A stretch of DNA of 64,000 nucleotides from Eremophila alpestris peregrina (taxonomy: Eukaryota; Chordata; Aves; Passeriformes; Alaudidae), in the NCBI GenBank assembly GCA_009792885.1, contig WMCF01000012.1, positions 11,458,514-11,522,513 on the forward strand, in the 5' to 3' direction. The notes beneath the pieces are model-generated. The model was not told where the DNA came from. It did no database searches and saw nothing but the letters and a program-made list of their open reading frames with translations. Below are positions 22,801-34,200 of the stretch, one piece after another. A program made the translations under genes and the position numbers. Numbering within the stretch: the stretch's first letter is position 1; each line of letters opens with the position of its first letter.

Positions 22801-25629
22801 TATTTAGAGCAACTGAAAAATAAGTAAATAATATAAAACAAAACAGAGCACTTATGAACTTTGCACTACAAGTTATCACTACAAGCTTGAGATCAGCTTT
22901 AATGTCTTCTGAAACAGATTTCTATTTTTAGTATGAATTTATGAAGAAAGAAGGGTAGAGCAAAGAAAAGGAAAGTTTTTTCATTACCATAACTTTGAGT
23001 AATATGAAACAAGATATTTTTTACAGCTACAACCCTTAAAACCATGCAACAGGCAGGACTTCATTCTTAAAGTCCTCCTTTTTACTCTTTAGTGGGTCAG
23101 CTACTTGTCCCGTCTTCCATGGGCATGGAGCCTTAAAAAAATATAATACTTTTCAAAATATTAAAAAAAAGAGTTTGCACCTTCTTTCTGAGCTGACAAG
23201 TTCTTTGTTCTGCAACAAATCACACTGTCTCCAGTGGAAAATCCTCTCACAGGAGGGATGCATTCGTTATGAGTAATATGGGCAAAATGTGGAACAGCAT
23301 TACTCAGTAGTGAGCAAATTTCCCCTATTGAATACAAAATGGAGAATAAGAGGTAGTTTGCCATGTAGTTCTTGGAGATTAGAATTATTTTAGAGCACTT
23401 GTTTTCTAGAAAACAGAAAACTATTTCTTTGCCAGAAAGCCTATCTTTGCATTTGCCAGTCTTCCTAATGAATTCTACATCACAGTTTTAAAATTTTTTT
23501 CTGTTTTCCTTTATATAGGCCCAAATTTACACTGCCTTCAGTTTAAGAGGATACATGATGCTGCCAGTTCCTTACCTATTGTTTTTACTCATTTAAAAGA
23601 ATGTTTGAGGGTTTTTTTACCTTTCTTTAAACAAAACAGAAGTCATACATAAAGGTAGAAATTCTTATTAGTTAAAACCATGCTTTACAAAATTAAAGCA
23701 TATGTGTAAGCTGGCCTTCTACAATCATTCTGGTGGAGCCTTTTTGAACAAACATGCTTAAAAATAATTTAAAATACTCCAAAAAACAAAGTGCACTTAA
23801 TTCCTATACAGACATTCAGAAATTAAATGGCTAAAATTTGGTTAAGATTGATTTAATTTGTTTCTTAAAACTCTACACTGGTTGCATTCACATGACAACT
23901 GAAACTAGAAGGCACAAAAATTCTCCTACATGACAGTTGAAAAAGGTAGTAATATAGTTACAATACTGCAAGTGCAGTGAAGAAGCTACTTTTCCATGAA
24001 GGTAACAGAGCTAGGTGTATCCATATTTGGATTAATAGTGACAGCTATGACCTGTCCTTAAAGACCTTTGTTTAATAATCTATACCTACTTCCAATATTC
24101 TTGATATTCTACATATTCAAAACCTTGGAATAAGCTTCAAGTGAGTCCAATGTCCTCTGTGTTTCACCTCTTCCTAAATCTTGATATTTCCTGACATATT
24201 AGGAGCAAAAGATGTGACACCCTTAATTTACTCATGTTTTAGATTTTCCTATTTCAGTAATGTTAATATAGCCCCTTCAATTTGTCAGCAGGTGGTATCC
24301 CATCTGTCATACACAAATCTTCCAGAAATGTCATCCTACTGCTGGAAATCTGTCCATCATGATCCAGCTGTCCATTAGGATGGGAAGAATGCCAGTGATC
24401 TGTCCCCACTGATTCTCCTGCTCTCTACAAGGACTACCATAAACACCTCAAAGAAAATATGAGTTGAAGAATTTCCTGCTCATTAGTTACATCTAACTAG
24501 GGCAGCATCTCTTCTGTGTTCAACCATATTTAATGGAAGCATAATTTTTTCCAGGTGTTCTCTACTAAAAAATGAAATTGCATTTAAAGTAACAGTTGTG
24601 TGACTATCTGCTATCTTTCCAGCTAACAGTGTACAACCTTTCTGGTCAGACAGGAGACAGACATACGCTACCTGTACTTTTTTACAGTTGTAAAAGTACA
24701 AAGAGTCCAAGCCGAATTCACATGCATGGTGGCTCCAGGCCATGTGTCCTTCACAGCCCTGAGGAGCAGAGGAGAGGAGCTGGAGTGAAGAGAGATAAAA
24801 CTGTAATTTCAGTCTGAAGAGCTGGTTACAGACAGTGAAATGTGTGAATGGAGACGTAATCTATGAACCTGTTATGTAATCACCACACCTCAGTCTTCTC
24901 TTTGCTGAATGTGAGCACTCACATTTGGCTCTCTAAGTTAATAACTGTAAATAAGTCTAAGACCTGTATTGTCGTCCACTGCAAATTCAAAATTCAGCTT
25001 GCATGTCCTCTTTCGGTGATGGTCAACATGGAAGTGATCTGCCCTACAAGGACTGAGTTTCATGGGGAAACCTGAAATACACCAGGTCTGGAACAAGTTT
25101 CAGAAGGGACTCCCAAGACATGACGAAAGAAGCCAGATGCATTAGCTGCTGTCTTGGAACACTGCTGAATTTTTCACAACCTCACTAAACATGTTGAGAT
25201 GGAGGGACCAGGTGTTATATTTACTGCAAATATGCTTTGAAGCAGTAAAGTTTATTCCTTATCTGCCTGTCTCTGATTTGTTTTAGTTGGAGGTTTTGGT
25301 TTGTTGAGTTTTTTGATGGTTTTTGGTTGGTTAACTGCTTTGGGATTTTTCTCCTTTTTTTTTGTGTATGTGGGAGGTGGCTGTTTTGTTTGGTTTTGAT
25401 TTTTTTTTTTTTTTTTGTGTATAACCCTAATTTTAAATAGAGTTTAATAAAAAATATGTAAAGTCTGTATGTAACATCTGTGGGGTTTTCCTAATGATTT
25501 GGTCAAGAGGGATGAAGACAGAGGCTTTGGAAATGAGGTGCATAATGGAGTGTAGAGGAGCAAAGGGAGTAAATGACAAGAAAAGTGGTTCAGATAGTAC
25601 TGGAGACTCTATGGTTATAAAGAACCAAT
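19864..25629. other. AT-rich non-coding DNA, no gene seen
   Basis: About 5.8 kb. It holds a CNE-like stretch at 22380-22800 (listed separately), a small inverted repeat at 24674-24699 (GTACTTTT...AAAAGTAC), T/G-rich sequence at 25270-25420 and a 17-T run at 25400-25416. No exon or transposon is recognised. Confidence 0.5.
22380..22800. other. Candidate conserved non-coding stretch (texture only)
   Basis: Dense in TAAT/ATTA/TTAATTAA words mixed with non-repetitive, moderately GC sequence, such as CTGCACGAGGGAAG and TAATGACGGCTCCC. Vertebrate developmental enhancers and conserved non-coding elements often look like this. It has no simple repeats and no transposon likeness. Conservation itself cannot be seen from one sequence. 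Confidence 0.2.
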
Positions 25630-26890
25630 CAAGCTTTGGATCAACAGAGCTTTATTTTTATGGGACACTTTAAGAACCCAGACATTTTGTGGGAAGAAGA
25701 CTACAGCAACTCACATGAAATCCAGCAAGTTCCTGGCATGGGTAGAGGACTGTTTCCTCATACAAAGGTTAGATGTATTAAAAAGGAATGGGGCACAGCT
25801 GGACTTGTCGCTCACAAACCAAGAAAACCTGCTATGCAATTATCTTGGTTAGTCACAGCCTTAGCTGCAGTGATCACAATATCGTGGAGCTTGGGATAAA
25901 GTGGTGCACACAAGATTGGTACTAAGACAAAGATTTTAGAAGAGCAAACTTCAACATGCTCAGAACACAGCTGGGAGGTATTCTGTGGAAGCTTCTCTGG
26001 AGGAAAAGGGAGCTGGTGAATGCTGAGAGTTTTTCAAGAATGCACTTCTGGAAGCAAAAACCAGTTAATCTGCTTTAAAGATCAGGGAAGTAGGAAGAGT
26101 GAGAGATCCCCTTGGCTTAACTACAAGCTTTGGAGTCTGTCAGAACCAAAAGAGAAGCATTCCAAAAATGCCAAAACAGGTGAAGATCCACTGGGCAACA
26201 TAAGAGAATTTCCAAGGTGTACAGAGATGCAGTTAGAAAGGAAAAAGCTTGGCTAAAACTAATATTGACCAGAGATGTCAAAACCTACAAGAAACTGTTC
26301 AACGACAAGCAGAAACAGAAGGGAAATACCATCTTTCTCTTAAACAGGAGAGGTAAATCAGTAACCATAAATGCTGAAAAGGAAGAAGTTCTCAAGACTT
26401 CACTCACCTACCTCCATCTGCACCACTGCTAGACCCTGGGAGCAAAAGTCCAGGTTGAAATAAACACAAACTCACCTTCACTGAAGGAAGAGTTGGTGAA
26501 TAAATTTTACAGCAACTTCAACTCTACAAATTGATGGGCCCTGACATCATCCACCCAGGAAAATGTAGAGTGACTACAAAGAAGATGGAGACTCCCTTTT
26601 TAGAAGGAGTAATTTGGAAAAGATAAGAGGCATGAGTACAAGTGATGAGGGGTAATGGGTAAAAGTTACTTCCAGGAACAATCTGATTCTATGCAAGAGG
26701 AAACTTTTTCAAAACAATCAGACTTCTGAATCTCTCCAGGGAAATGGTAGATTCCACAGTGTTGGACACTTAAAATTCAGATGGACAGGCTGTTACTTGA
26801 TCTTGTCTAGAACATGCTTTTGACAAGAAAGTTTGGACCAGATGATCATTGAGGTCGTTTTCTAATCTGGTGTTTTGTGATTCTAATCAT
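25630..26890 (+). mobile_element. Old CR1 retrotransposon with most of the reverse-transcriptase region deleted
   Basis: The 5' part (to about 26450) carries decayed ORF2 coding sequence for the endonuclease end and the linker. From about 26560 it continues into the CR1 3' region, ending in a decayed TTGGACCAGATGATC block near 26840 and remnants of the TTCTATGAT tail near 26900. Between linker and 3' end the expected roughly 1 kb or more of reverse transcriptase is missing, so the copy is internally deleted. It lies tail to tail with a second, opposite CR1 that starts 63 bp downstream. Confidence 0.75.
25636..26432 (+). pseudogene. CR1 ORF2 remnant: endonuclease end plus linker
   Basis: Three frames carry recognisable pieces. 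At about 25660 is GHFKNPDILWEED, matching the GDFN-x-PDI-W motif of the CR1 AP-type endonuclease, with the catalytic-motif Asp changed to His. Near 26120 is SPWLNYKLWSL, matching the P-W-x-N-x-E-L stretch of the linker. At 26217-26400 is YRDAVRKEKAWLKLILTRDV followed by KTYKKLF and, later, AEKEEVLKTSL; this is the typical linker run ending in EKAEVLN. In a full element this protein nicks the target DNA and copies the element RNA. Frame changes and the missing reverse transcriptase make it non-functional. The family assignment is firm from the linker; the subfamily is unknown. Confidence 0.75.
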
Positions 26891-26952
26891 CATCTATTCT
26901 ATGATGATTATGGAGACATATCCTCTAATAACATGTATTTTGTTTATTCTTT

Positions 26953-26983
26953 AGAATAGAATAGAATAGAATAGAATAGAATA
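26953..26983. repeat. (AGAAT)6 pentanucleotide repeat at a CR1 tail
   Basis: Six perfect AGAAT units. On the minus strand they read ATTCT repeats directly after the CR1 3' terminal block. CR1 elements end in short tandem repeats, so this is the tail of the next element, probably expanded. Confidence 0.9.
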
Positions 26984-27535
26984 CTTTAGTTGGAAGGGAC
27001 CCACAAACATGCACTCCAACTGCTCAGCCACTTCAAGGCTGATCCAAAGTTGAAGCCTGTTGCTAAGGACATTGTCCAAACACGCCTTTAATAGTGACAC
27101 AACATCAACCATCACTCTAGGAAAATTTTCCAGGCTTTGACCACCCTCTAGGTAAAAAAATTGCTTCCTAATATCCAATCTGAAATTCCCCTGCCACAGT
27201 TTTGAATCATCCCCACTTGTCTTATCGCTGGATCCCAGAGAAAAGAGTCAGCACCTTCATCTCCACTTCTCAGGAACGTGCAAGGAGAAATGAGGTCACC
27301 TTCAGCTTCATTTCTTCTAAACTGGACAAGCCCAAAGTCCTTAGCCATTCTTCACAGAACATGTTTTCCAGCTTTTTCATGAGCTTTGTTGACCTCCTCT
27401 AGATGTATTCAAAGATCTTAAAATCTTTTTAAATTGTGGTGCTCCAACCTATCCAGCTCCATCTGCAAGGGTTCTTATTGCTCAAGAGTCAACAGCACCT
27501 CTCAGTTTGGCATCATCAACAAACTTACTTTCTTT
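26953..27535 (-). mobile_element. CR1 retrotransposon, antisense, internally deleted
   Basis: Read on the minus strand, the copy starts at 27535 within the reverse transcriptase: KFVDDAKLRG is the FADD catalytic box with Ala changed to Val. At about 27445 it jumps to the far C-terminal region, with a roughly 350-bp deletion compared with the family. It then runs through GLVQFRRNEAEGDL, a decayed GLFSLEKRRLRGDL, and through LDIRKQFFYLEGGQ to the terminal block GGGTCCCTTCCAAC near 26990. The tail is the AGAAT/ATTCT repeat. Several frameshifts and stops are present. Orientation is opposite to the CR1 at 25630-26890. Confidence 0.85.
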
Positions 27536-30224
27536 CATGCTGCATAATAATAAGGTCTGGACCAGAAATAGTATTTTATTTAGACTTTCAATATATCAAT
27601 TGTGTTAATAATAAATTATGTTTTTTTTACATATAAAAGTGTTGCTTTGTCACTCTTAATAAGATTTGGTCACCTTAGCCTACAGGCAAAAAGACTACAT
27701 AGTTACATGTAGGAGCCATGTGATATTGGGGTATCCTACCTACAGATATAAACTTCTTTCCAGAGGCAAATCACATTGCAAAATGTGGCAATCTTTGCTA
27801 GAAATTGAAGCAAACTATGGCCTTGTGAATAATTACTCTGATTTCTAGTGACAGAAGCAATAGTTTATTTTGAGTAAAAGATGTATACTTTTAAAAAAAA
27901 TAATGGATGTAACACGATATTTTATCCAAGCTTCATCTAGGATATGACTGAACAGTTTTAGCTGCATCTTTAATGTTCCACTCAAGGCAAATAACTTTGC
28001 ATTAAAATAGTCAGCTTGAATGTCTGCACAAAGCTCTACTCAGATCAAGTTAACATGAACATATAGCGCCTGCCCAAACTCATATCACACATAAACAAGC
28101 ACACCCCAGAACTCAGTCAAGTACATTACCTGACATAAAAGATATATAAAAATTCATCTGATAAGATGTGTGTATCCTATGGAATACAGATATATGACAG
28201 CTTTCTCATAACACCAGTCTTTACAATATGACAAAAATATACCAGTATTCCCATGTCTATAAATGGTTTTCAAAATTTTTCGCCCTTTTTAAATACATAT
28301 ATTTGTATGGGAAAATGGACTACTTTTCTATATTACTGACAGCCCTGCACAAAGGGCAGTTTCATTTCCAAGATCCTAACACAGGAAAAGTAGCTCCCTG
28401 GACTTCCATGTATTTCCTATATTAAGCTGGGGAAATTAATTGTTTTTTCCTCAACTGAATTCCACATTTGCATAAAAAGAAGAGTAGTTTCACTCCACAG
28501 GAATTATGAAAATAGAAGACATCAGGGTTCTACATGCAATGATACTCATACTGTTATATTCACATGCCATCTCTGTTTGGTCTGCTCTTGGATTTCTTCA
28601 TTTATTGAATAGTTTGTATTGCACATACAGTATATTAACCATCAGCAAATTCTGCACTTATAAATATACAAAAGTACTTAAAATTCTATCTTTATTCTTG
28701 TTTCAGAGACTTTTAAGAATATGTTATTTACATAAACATTTTACCATTCAGAAGATGCTTTTAAACTCATGTAAAGTGCTGTTGAGACTTAATTTTAATA
28801 TATTAACAGGCCTTAATTTAAGAACTGCAAACAGAATTTTCAGGATGTTGAAAGGGAATCAGTTTCCTCATTTATCTATATATAGCTTTTAAACTTGTTA
28901 TTGATGAACAAACAGTAGAACAGGACTTCTTACCCTGCAGACTATACCATGTAAACAACAGCTCCAAAACTGGTAACAAGCACTGTTGCCCCTACTCACT
29001 ACTTGCCTATTCAAAGCACTAAAAATGAGGGAGACAGAAAATAAGCTTTTTTGCTTGCCCTTTTTTATGACTCAAATCAATCCAGAGAAATGTCATCAGT
29101 ACATACACAGTTTCTCTTTTCCCATGTCTAAGGGAACTGTCAGTTCAATATGTCTCTAAATTCTGTTATCTTCACACATATAAATGGAACAATAATAAGA
29201 GATTACAAGATTAGGAGACGAATCACAACCAATTAGACCTTGTCAAATTCTGTCATCACACAGGAAAGCTGCTAAAATGTCAACCTTGACCTTCAGCATG
29301 TATTTAAATCGGGGACTATCAGTTGATAATAAGTGCTCTCTGTGGAAAGAATAGAAGACCTCATCCAGCGAGAGTACTAAAAGCTTGTGAAAATCTGATC
29401 CTGATGTTATCCAGATGCAAAATGTTAACCTTTCGTAGAGATGAAATCTGAAACCCTGGAACAAGGGTCAAGATAAACAGGTTCCATTTCTGGCCCAATA
29501 GCAGACTCCTAATGTCAAATGCTCACTTTGCTGTGACCTTGTTCCCAAATGTAGAATGAATTTAACAGTATTTCTTTTCCTTGTCTTTTATCATTTTATC
29601 TTTATCATTGGGACAAAGATGACCTAGAAAGAGTATTCTGGTGTCAGGGTATTTTAAACAACTGTAACACGATCAGCAATAGTTTTAAGTTCTATCCTTC
29701 ATTTTTCTGGGCTGTATCTTTTGTCACTCATATTGTAAATGTTAAGTTACATTGATTAATGTACACAAAGTATATTTTTAATCAAAAGTAGTCTTTTGCT
29801 TTAGCTCTTGTACTTTGCTCACTAGAAGTACTTGTGAAATATATAACTTAACACACTAATTGCTCATCTGACTTTTTTTTTGTGTTCTGGGGTATAGAAA
29901 TATCTTAAACAATTTAGTCATTGCACTTTCTTCATTCTGAATCATTTTTTCACCACATGCCAGCTAATGTTTGGGAAAAATTTGAATGGTACATACTGAA
30001 CATATTTACCAATGTAAAAATGCATCTGGGATGCTCTTAGCTGGGTCTGCTAAAATAGGAATAATGTCCCCATTCAAGCCTAAATTTCTAATATTTTCTC
30101 TTACTCTTCATAATTTGCCTCCAGAGGGTTATCTTGACATCCAAAATGAAAAGAGGTGCCTATGTTATGGTAGAGAGCTATCTCAACATCAACAGGCTTT
30201 CTTGCAATTAATCTTCAAAGGTCA
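27536..30224. other. AT-rich non-coding DNA, no gene seen
   Basis: No exon or transposon recognised. A 128-codon frame at 28506-28892 gives a hydrophobic, low-complexity translation with no domain or exon signals and is treated as chance. Confidence 0.5.
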
Positions 30225-30960
30225 GGTCTAACTCCATTACATCAATGCCTGTCTAATACTCTGGTACCCAAAGCCTGCCAGATGTGGTCTCACAGTATGA
30301 ACAGCAGTGCAAAATCACTTTCCCATATCTGCTGGCTTCACCCTTGCTAATACAGTCCGGCATAGGAGACTGCTTTTCCTGGGTTTACTGCTGCCTTGGG
30401 GAAAGCCCAGTGGCCCCACAGGTTCCAGACCCATCACTGCAGATCAGCTCCCCACTTGGTCAGCATCAGCCTCTTGCTTCCAAGATGGAGCACTTCACAT
30501 CCATTTTCATGGGGTTCCTGTCCGATAATTTGTGTCTGCAAAAGCCCTAACTTCTACTATATTGATCTCTTCATGAACATTTTGGATCTTCTGCAAGCAT
30601 GATGAGAGTGAAATCTACACCATTATTCAGGCAATTAATGAAAAACATTGAATGTTATTAGTCTTGGTCTTTATCCTAGCCAGAAAGTACAGCTTTCTGG
30701 TCACTAGCTAGGCTTTGTGTTATGGATCACTAAGACCAGCAGTCCAGGCCACTGTCACACTAGAGGTGGCTTATCTGGTTCATATATCACCTACCTTGTA
30801 ACAAAGGTACTATGAAAGCTGCATCAAAGGACTTAATCAAGTTGGGGTAATCAAGGGCAGGCATCTTTGCCCATCTACTGTCTTCTCATCAAGGCTATCA
30901 AGGCTCATCATGGATAGGTATGATTTGCACAGGCCTGGATTTTCCCAAACTTGTTAAATA
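30225..30960 (-). mobile_element. Old, decayed CR1 retrotransposon, antisense
   Basis: Several blocks in the right order match antisense CR1. CCAGATGTGGTCTCAC (about 30278) is the complement of the segment encoding VRPHLE. A stretch near 30570-30660 corresponds to the region around FINDLDE. CACTGTCACACTAGAGG (about 30750) and ATCAAAGGACTTAATCAAGT (about 30823) correspond to the segment encoding DFSKAFDTV. Divergence is heavy and no frame survives. It is older than the copies at 27 and 55 kb. Confidence 0.6.
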
Positions 30961-33910
30961 ATGAATCTATGATCTAGAGCCACCTCTGTTTCACAGTTCA
31001 TACAACAGTAGTTAAAATATAAGATGCTACTTATCTGTCATATGTGATCATTGTGATGTTTCTAAATTAATATTTTAAATTTAAAATAAGAAATAAGTAA
31101 AATAAAGCTGCTATAAATAACTAAGACCTCCAAAGGATGTGTATACAATTCGAATTCCTCATCAGAGTGTTGAGGTTTGCTTTTATTCATCACTTTTTTT
31201 ATTAACTCTGATAATTCCATAAATTTTTCTCACACCTGAGAAATATTTTGAGTTTGTGGGACACCGAATGTTAGGATCATGTAGTAAATAGAATGAATGA
31301 AATATTCAATAAAATTTAATGTATTGATACAGAAGTAGTGGTGGTACTTTGCATGGATTGCATGTAATTGAAGAAATAGATAACGTCCAATATACTCCCA
31401 TATTGCTTCTGCTTATATACGTGTGTCTAAGAAGTAAAACCTTTTTGCTGTTTGAGAACTGGATAAACTTTTGCTTTCTTTGTCTGACCTTAGAATATTG
31501 AAATATCAGGTAAATAACTTTTAAAAATATTCTTACTTTTTATACCACTACGGACTGATTTTTGCCAGTAGACAGAAGAAAATTGTTTGTTTCTAATATT
31601 TCACTTTATAACATATTAAAAAAAAAAAACAACCAAAAAACCAATCTGCTTCGTTCACAAGAACTGAAAAATGTTGACAAAAATGAATAAGTTGGCAACT
31701 AGAAAAATTATGCATATTTCATAGATGTATACATATATATAGATATCTACCAGACTCCAGGATACCTAGGCAATGGTCAGTAATGGTCAGTAAGGTAATT
31801 AATTACACTCTAGCTGGAGATCTTTCTCCTCTGTAATTATGTATTTTATTCAAGAGTGACTTTTGGCAAAAATGTGTCTAAATCATATGGGATGTTGTTT
31901 ATTAGTTGTTTCATCTTGTCATTAATTAGATAATGACAAAGAACTCCCGTTCTCAAATCTCAGGGTTTTTTAGTGTAAGGTCTTTCTAGGATTCATGTTT
32001 TCAGTAGTTACTAACAAATATTACCACACTTTATTCAAAACATTTGAAAACCTGTGAAGAGTCCTATTTCTTTTATTCTATGTAGCAAATACTGTATATG
32101 AGTGATAACCTACCTTGGTTTGGCTAGCAGTGGACTGAGAATATAAACACACATTCAAGTTTGTCAGTATTTCTAATAATTAGTAAATCAGTTGAGGATC
32201 CAAGACAAATTTAAATGTATTAAAATATATTTTAATAAAGTGAGCTAATTGTTTGTTTTGCAGTGACACCAACATGTTTTCAGACACTCAACAATTTTAC
32301 AGTAGCATATCTTTTCTTTCTCTTTGATAAATTAACCTATTAACATATTAACAATTTCTTTCTTCTTCCCTTTCCCTTTTCCAGCCTTGTCTTCTTTTCC
32401 CAGGCTAGTATCATCTAGGTTTCTTAGAAGTTGTTCAAAGAGAAAAGCAGATTTTCACTGAGAAATTACATTTTGAATAAAAAAAAATCCAACAAACTAA
32501 AAACCATCTTGCCTTTATCTTCTCCACAATATCCTGCTAGCTATAAGAAAAGTAGAATTTTTCAACATATACCGGAAAAGAAAACAGAACTCTAAGTAGA
32601 ACTGAGATACTGGTGCCCATGAATATTAAGGATCTAGAAGGATGAGAGGTGCCCTTTAATGTGTGCATAATTCCTGTGTGCGTGGCTGCAGCACTGCTGT
32701 CACCTTAGCTCTTACCACGTGAAGGATAACGCGTGGACCTCCCTCAGAGAGAACTTTTGGACCACCAAGGCTTCCTACTCTGTCCTTCACCCACAACTGT
32801 CTCCCATGAGAAATGCAGTAGGAAGTGAGGTTAATTAGCACCCAAATAATATTACTTAGGGTTTCTTTTTTCACCAGTTTGTCTTCTACGTCAACAGACT
32901 GCTTTTTATCTACATTTTCTTGACCATTGAATATTTCTCCCATGTTAATGTTTGTATTTATGTTTTATAATAATTTATCATTACTTTCAGATAGTGCTTT
33001 TAATTGTCTAGAAAAGAAGAGAAATCAGAATGAGATGGCATCAAATTTGTAAAATAATATTATGAATAGATGAAGTTACATACTGATTTAAACAAATGTT
33101 TAAGAATTCTATAACAAGGGAAATCAAAGTCTTCTACAGTGCCATAGAAAGTGTATTTTTAAATTTGTGTTTGTTGCTAGAAATCAGCAGGCTTTGTAAA
33201 TTTAGTCTGAAATGAATCTCCAAGAGTGTAAGACATCACTTACTTGGAGTTGAGGCTGATCAGTTCTGCCACAGCTGGTGCCAACATTCTGTCAGTCAAA
33301 TCTTAACTGGGTTGTAAAGGGTGAGGAGAACAGTTGCTTTTTACTCCCACCTGGAATGAAACACAGCATCAGTTACTATTTTTCTTCCCTATCTTCCTAG
33401 TGCAGTAAGACATTTATTACGTTATCTTAGCCTGTCTCATTAGGGGGTCATCAAAACAGTTACACAAAGGATGGAAGCATAAACTGTTTCACTCCTTGAA
33501 TTTCTCCTTAATTGTATTATACAATATACATATAAATAAGTGCTCTAAATAATAATTTATTTAGTGTACGTTTATTATTATATATTCATTCACATAATGT
33601 ATGCATTTCTAAATGTTGATGCTGAAGAAATTAAAGTCAGAAAATTTAGCTGTAGCAAATAGAAGTGCTGCAGAGTAAACTAGTTTAATCTAAGTATCTA
33701 ATTAGCAAAGTTTCATTTTTATTTTGATCTTGAAGTACCATTTCTTTTTTCCAAGCTTCTTCACCTTATTATGGACTATATTCTTCAAATTTATGACAAA
33801 ATTGTTTATAAAACAAAATGTTAACAAAACATTCTCTCACTTTTAAACTGCTCTCTATCACCTTTGAAAGGAAATTAAGCTAAGACGTCTTAACTGACTA
33901 AAAGAACAAC
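30961..33910. other. AT-rich non-coding DNA, no gene seen
   Basis: Includes a small tandem duplication (TAATGGTCAG, near 31775) and, at 32640-32830, a less AT-rich patch with a 95-codon minus-strand frame that I cannot assign. No exon is supported. Confidence 0.5.
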
Positions 33911-33938
33911 TAATATAATATAATATAATATAATATAA
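33911..33938. repeat. (TAATA)5 pentanucleotide repeat
   Basis: Five perfect TAATA units followed by a variant unit. Confidence 0.9.
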
Positions 33939-34200
33939 ATCAATCTACAAGAAGGGGAAAAGAAGGTTCTGAAAATCATAGCCCAATCAGTTTAACTTAA
34001 GTTCCTGGGAAAAAAATTAAAATATCAATCTTCATGAAAGTCATTTGCAGTCAGAAGAAGGACAAGCAGTAGCAGCATGGCAACAGAGAGTTACCTGAAG
34101 AGACACAGATATGCACGCAGAAAAGTGGGAAAAAACTGACATTCATTATGCCTAGAACATGTTAATATTCAATAATTTTGTTGTCTTGTGACTCTATGAT
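33939..34200 (+). mobile_element. Possible very old CR1 reverse-transcriptase remnant
   Basis: ATCTACAAGAAGGGGAAAAG, then CCCAATCAGTTTAACTTAAG and TTCCTGGGAAAAAA, follow the order and spacing of the CR1 segment coding for IYKKGKKEDPGNYRP, SLTSVPGK. Downstream similarity fades. No open frame remains. The match is weak and could be chance. Confidence 0.35.

Noticed and set aside
28506..28892. 128-codon plus-strand frame
   Set aside because: Hydrophobic, AT-driven translation with no domain, no Kozak-like start and no splice signals.
30284..30602. Overlapping plus-strand frames of 68-88 codons
   Set aside because: They lie within the antisense CR1 remnant and reflect its former coding sequence.
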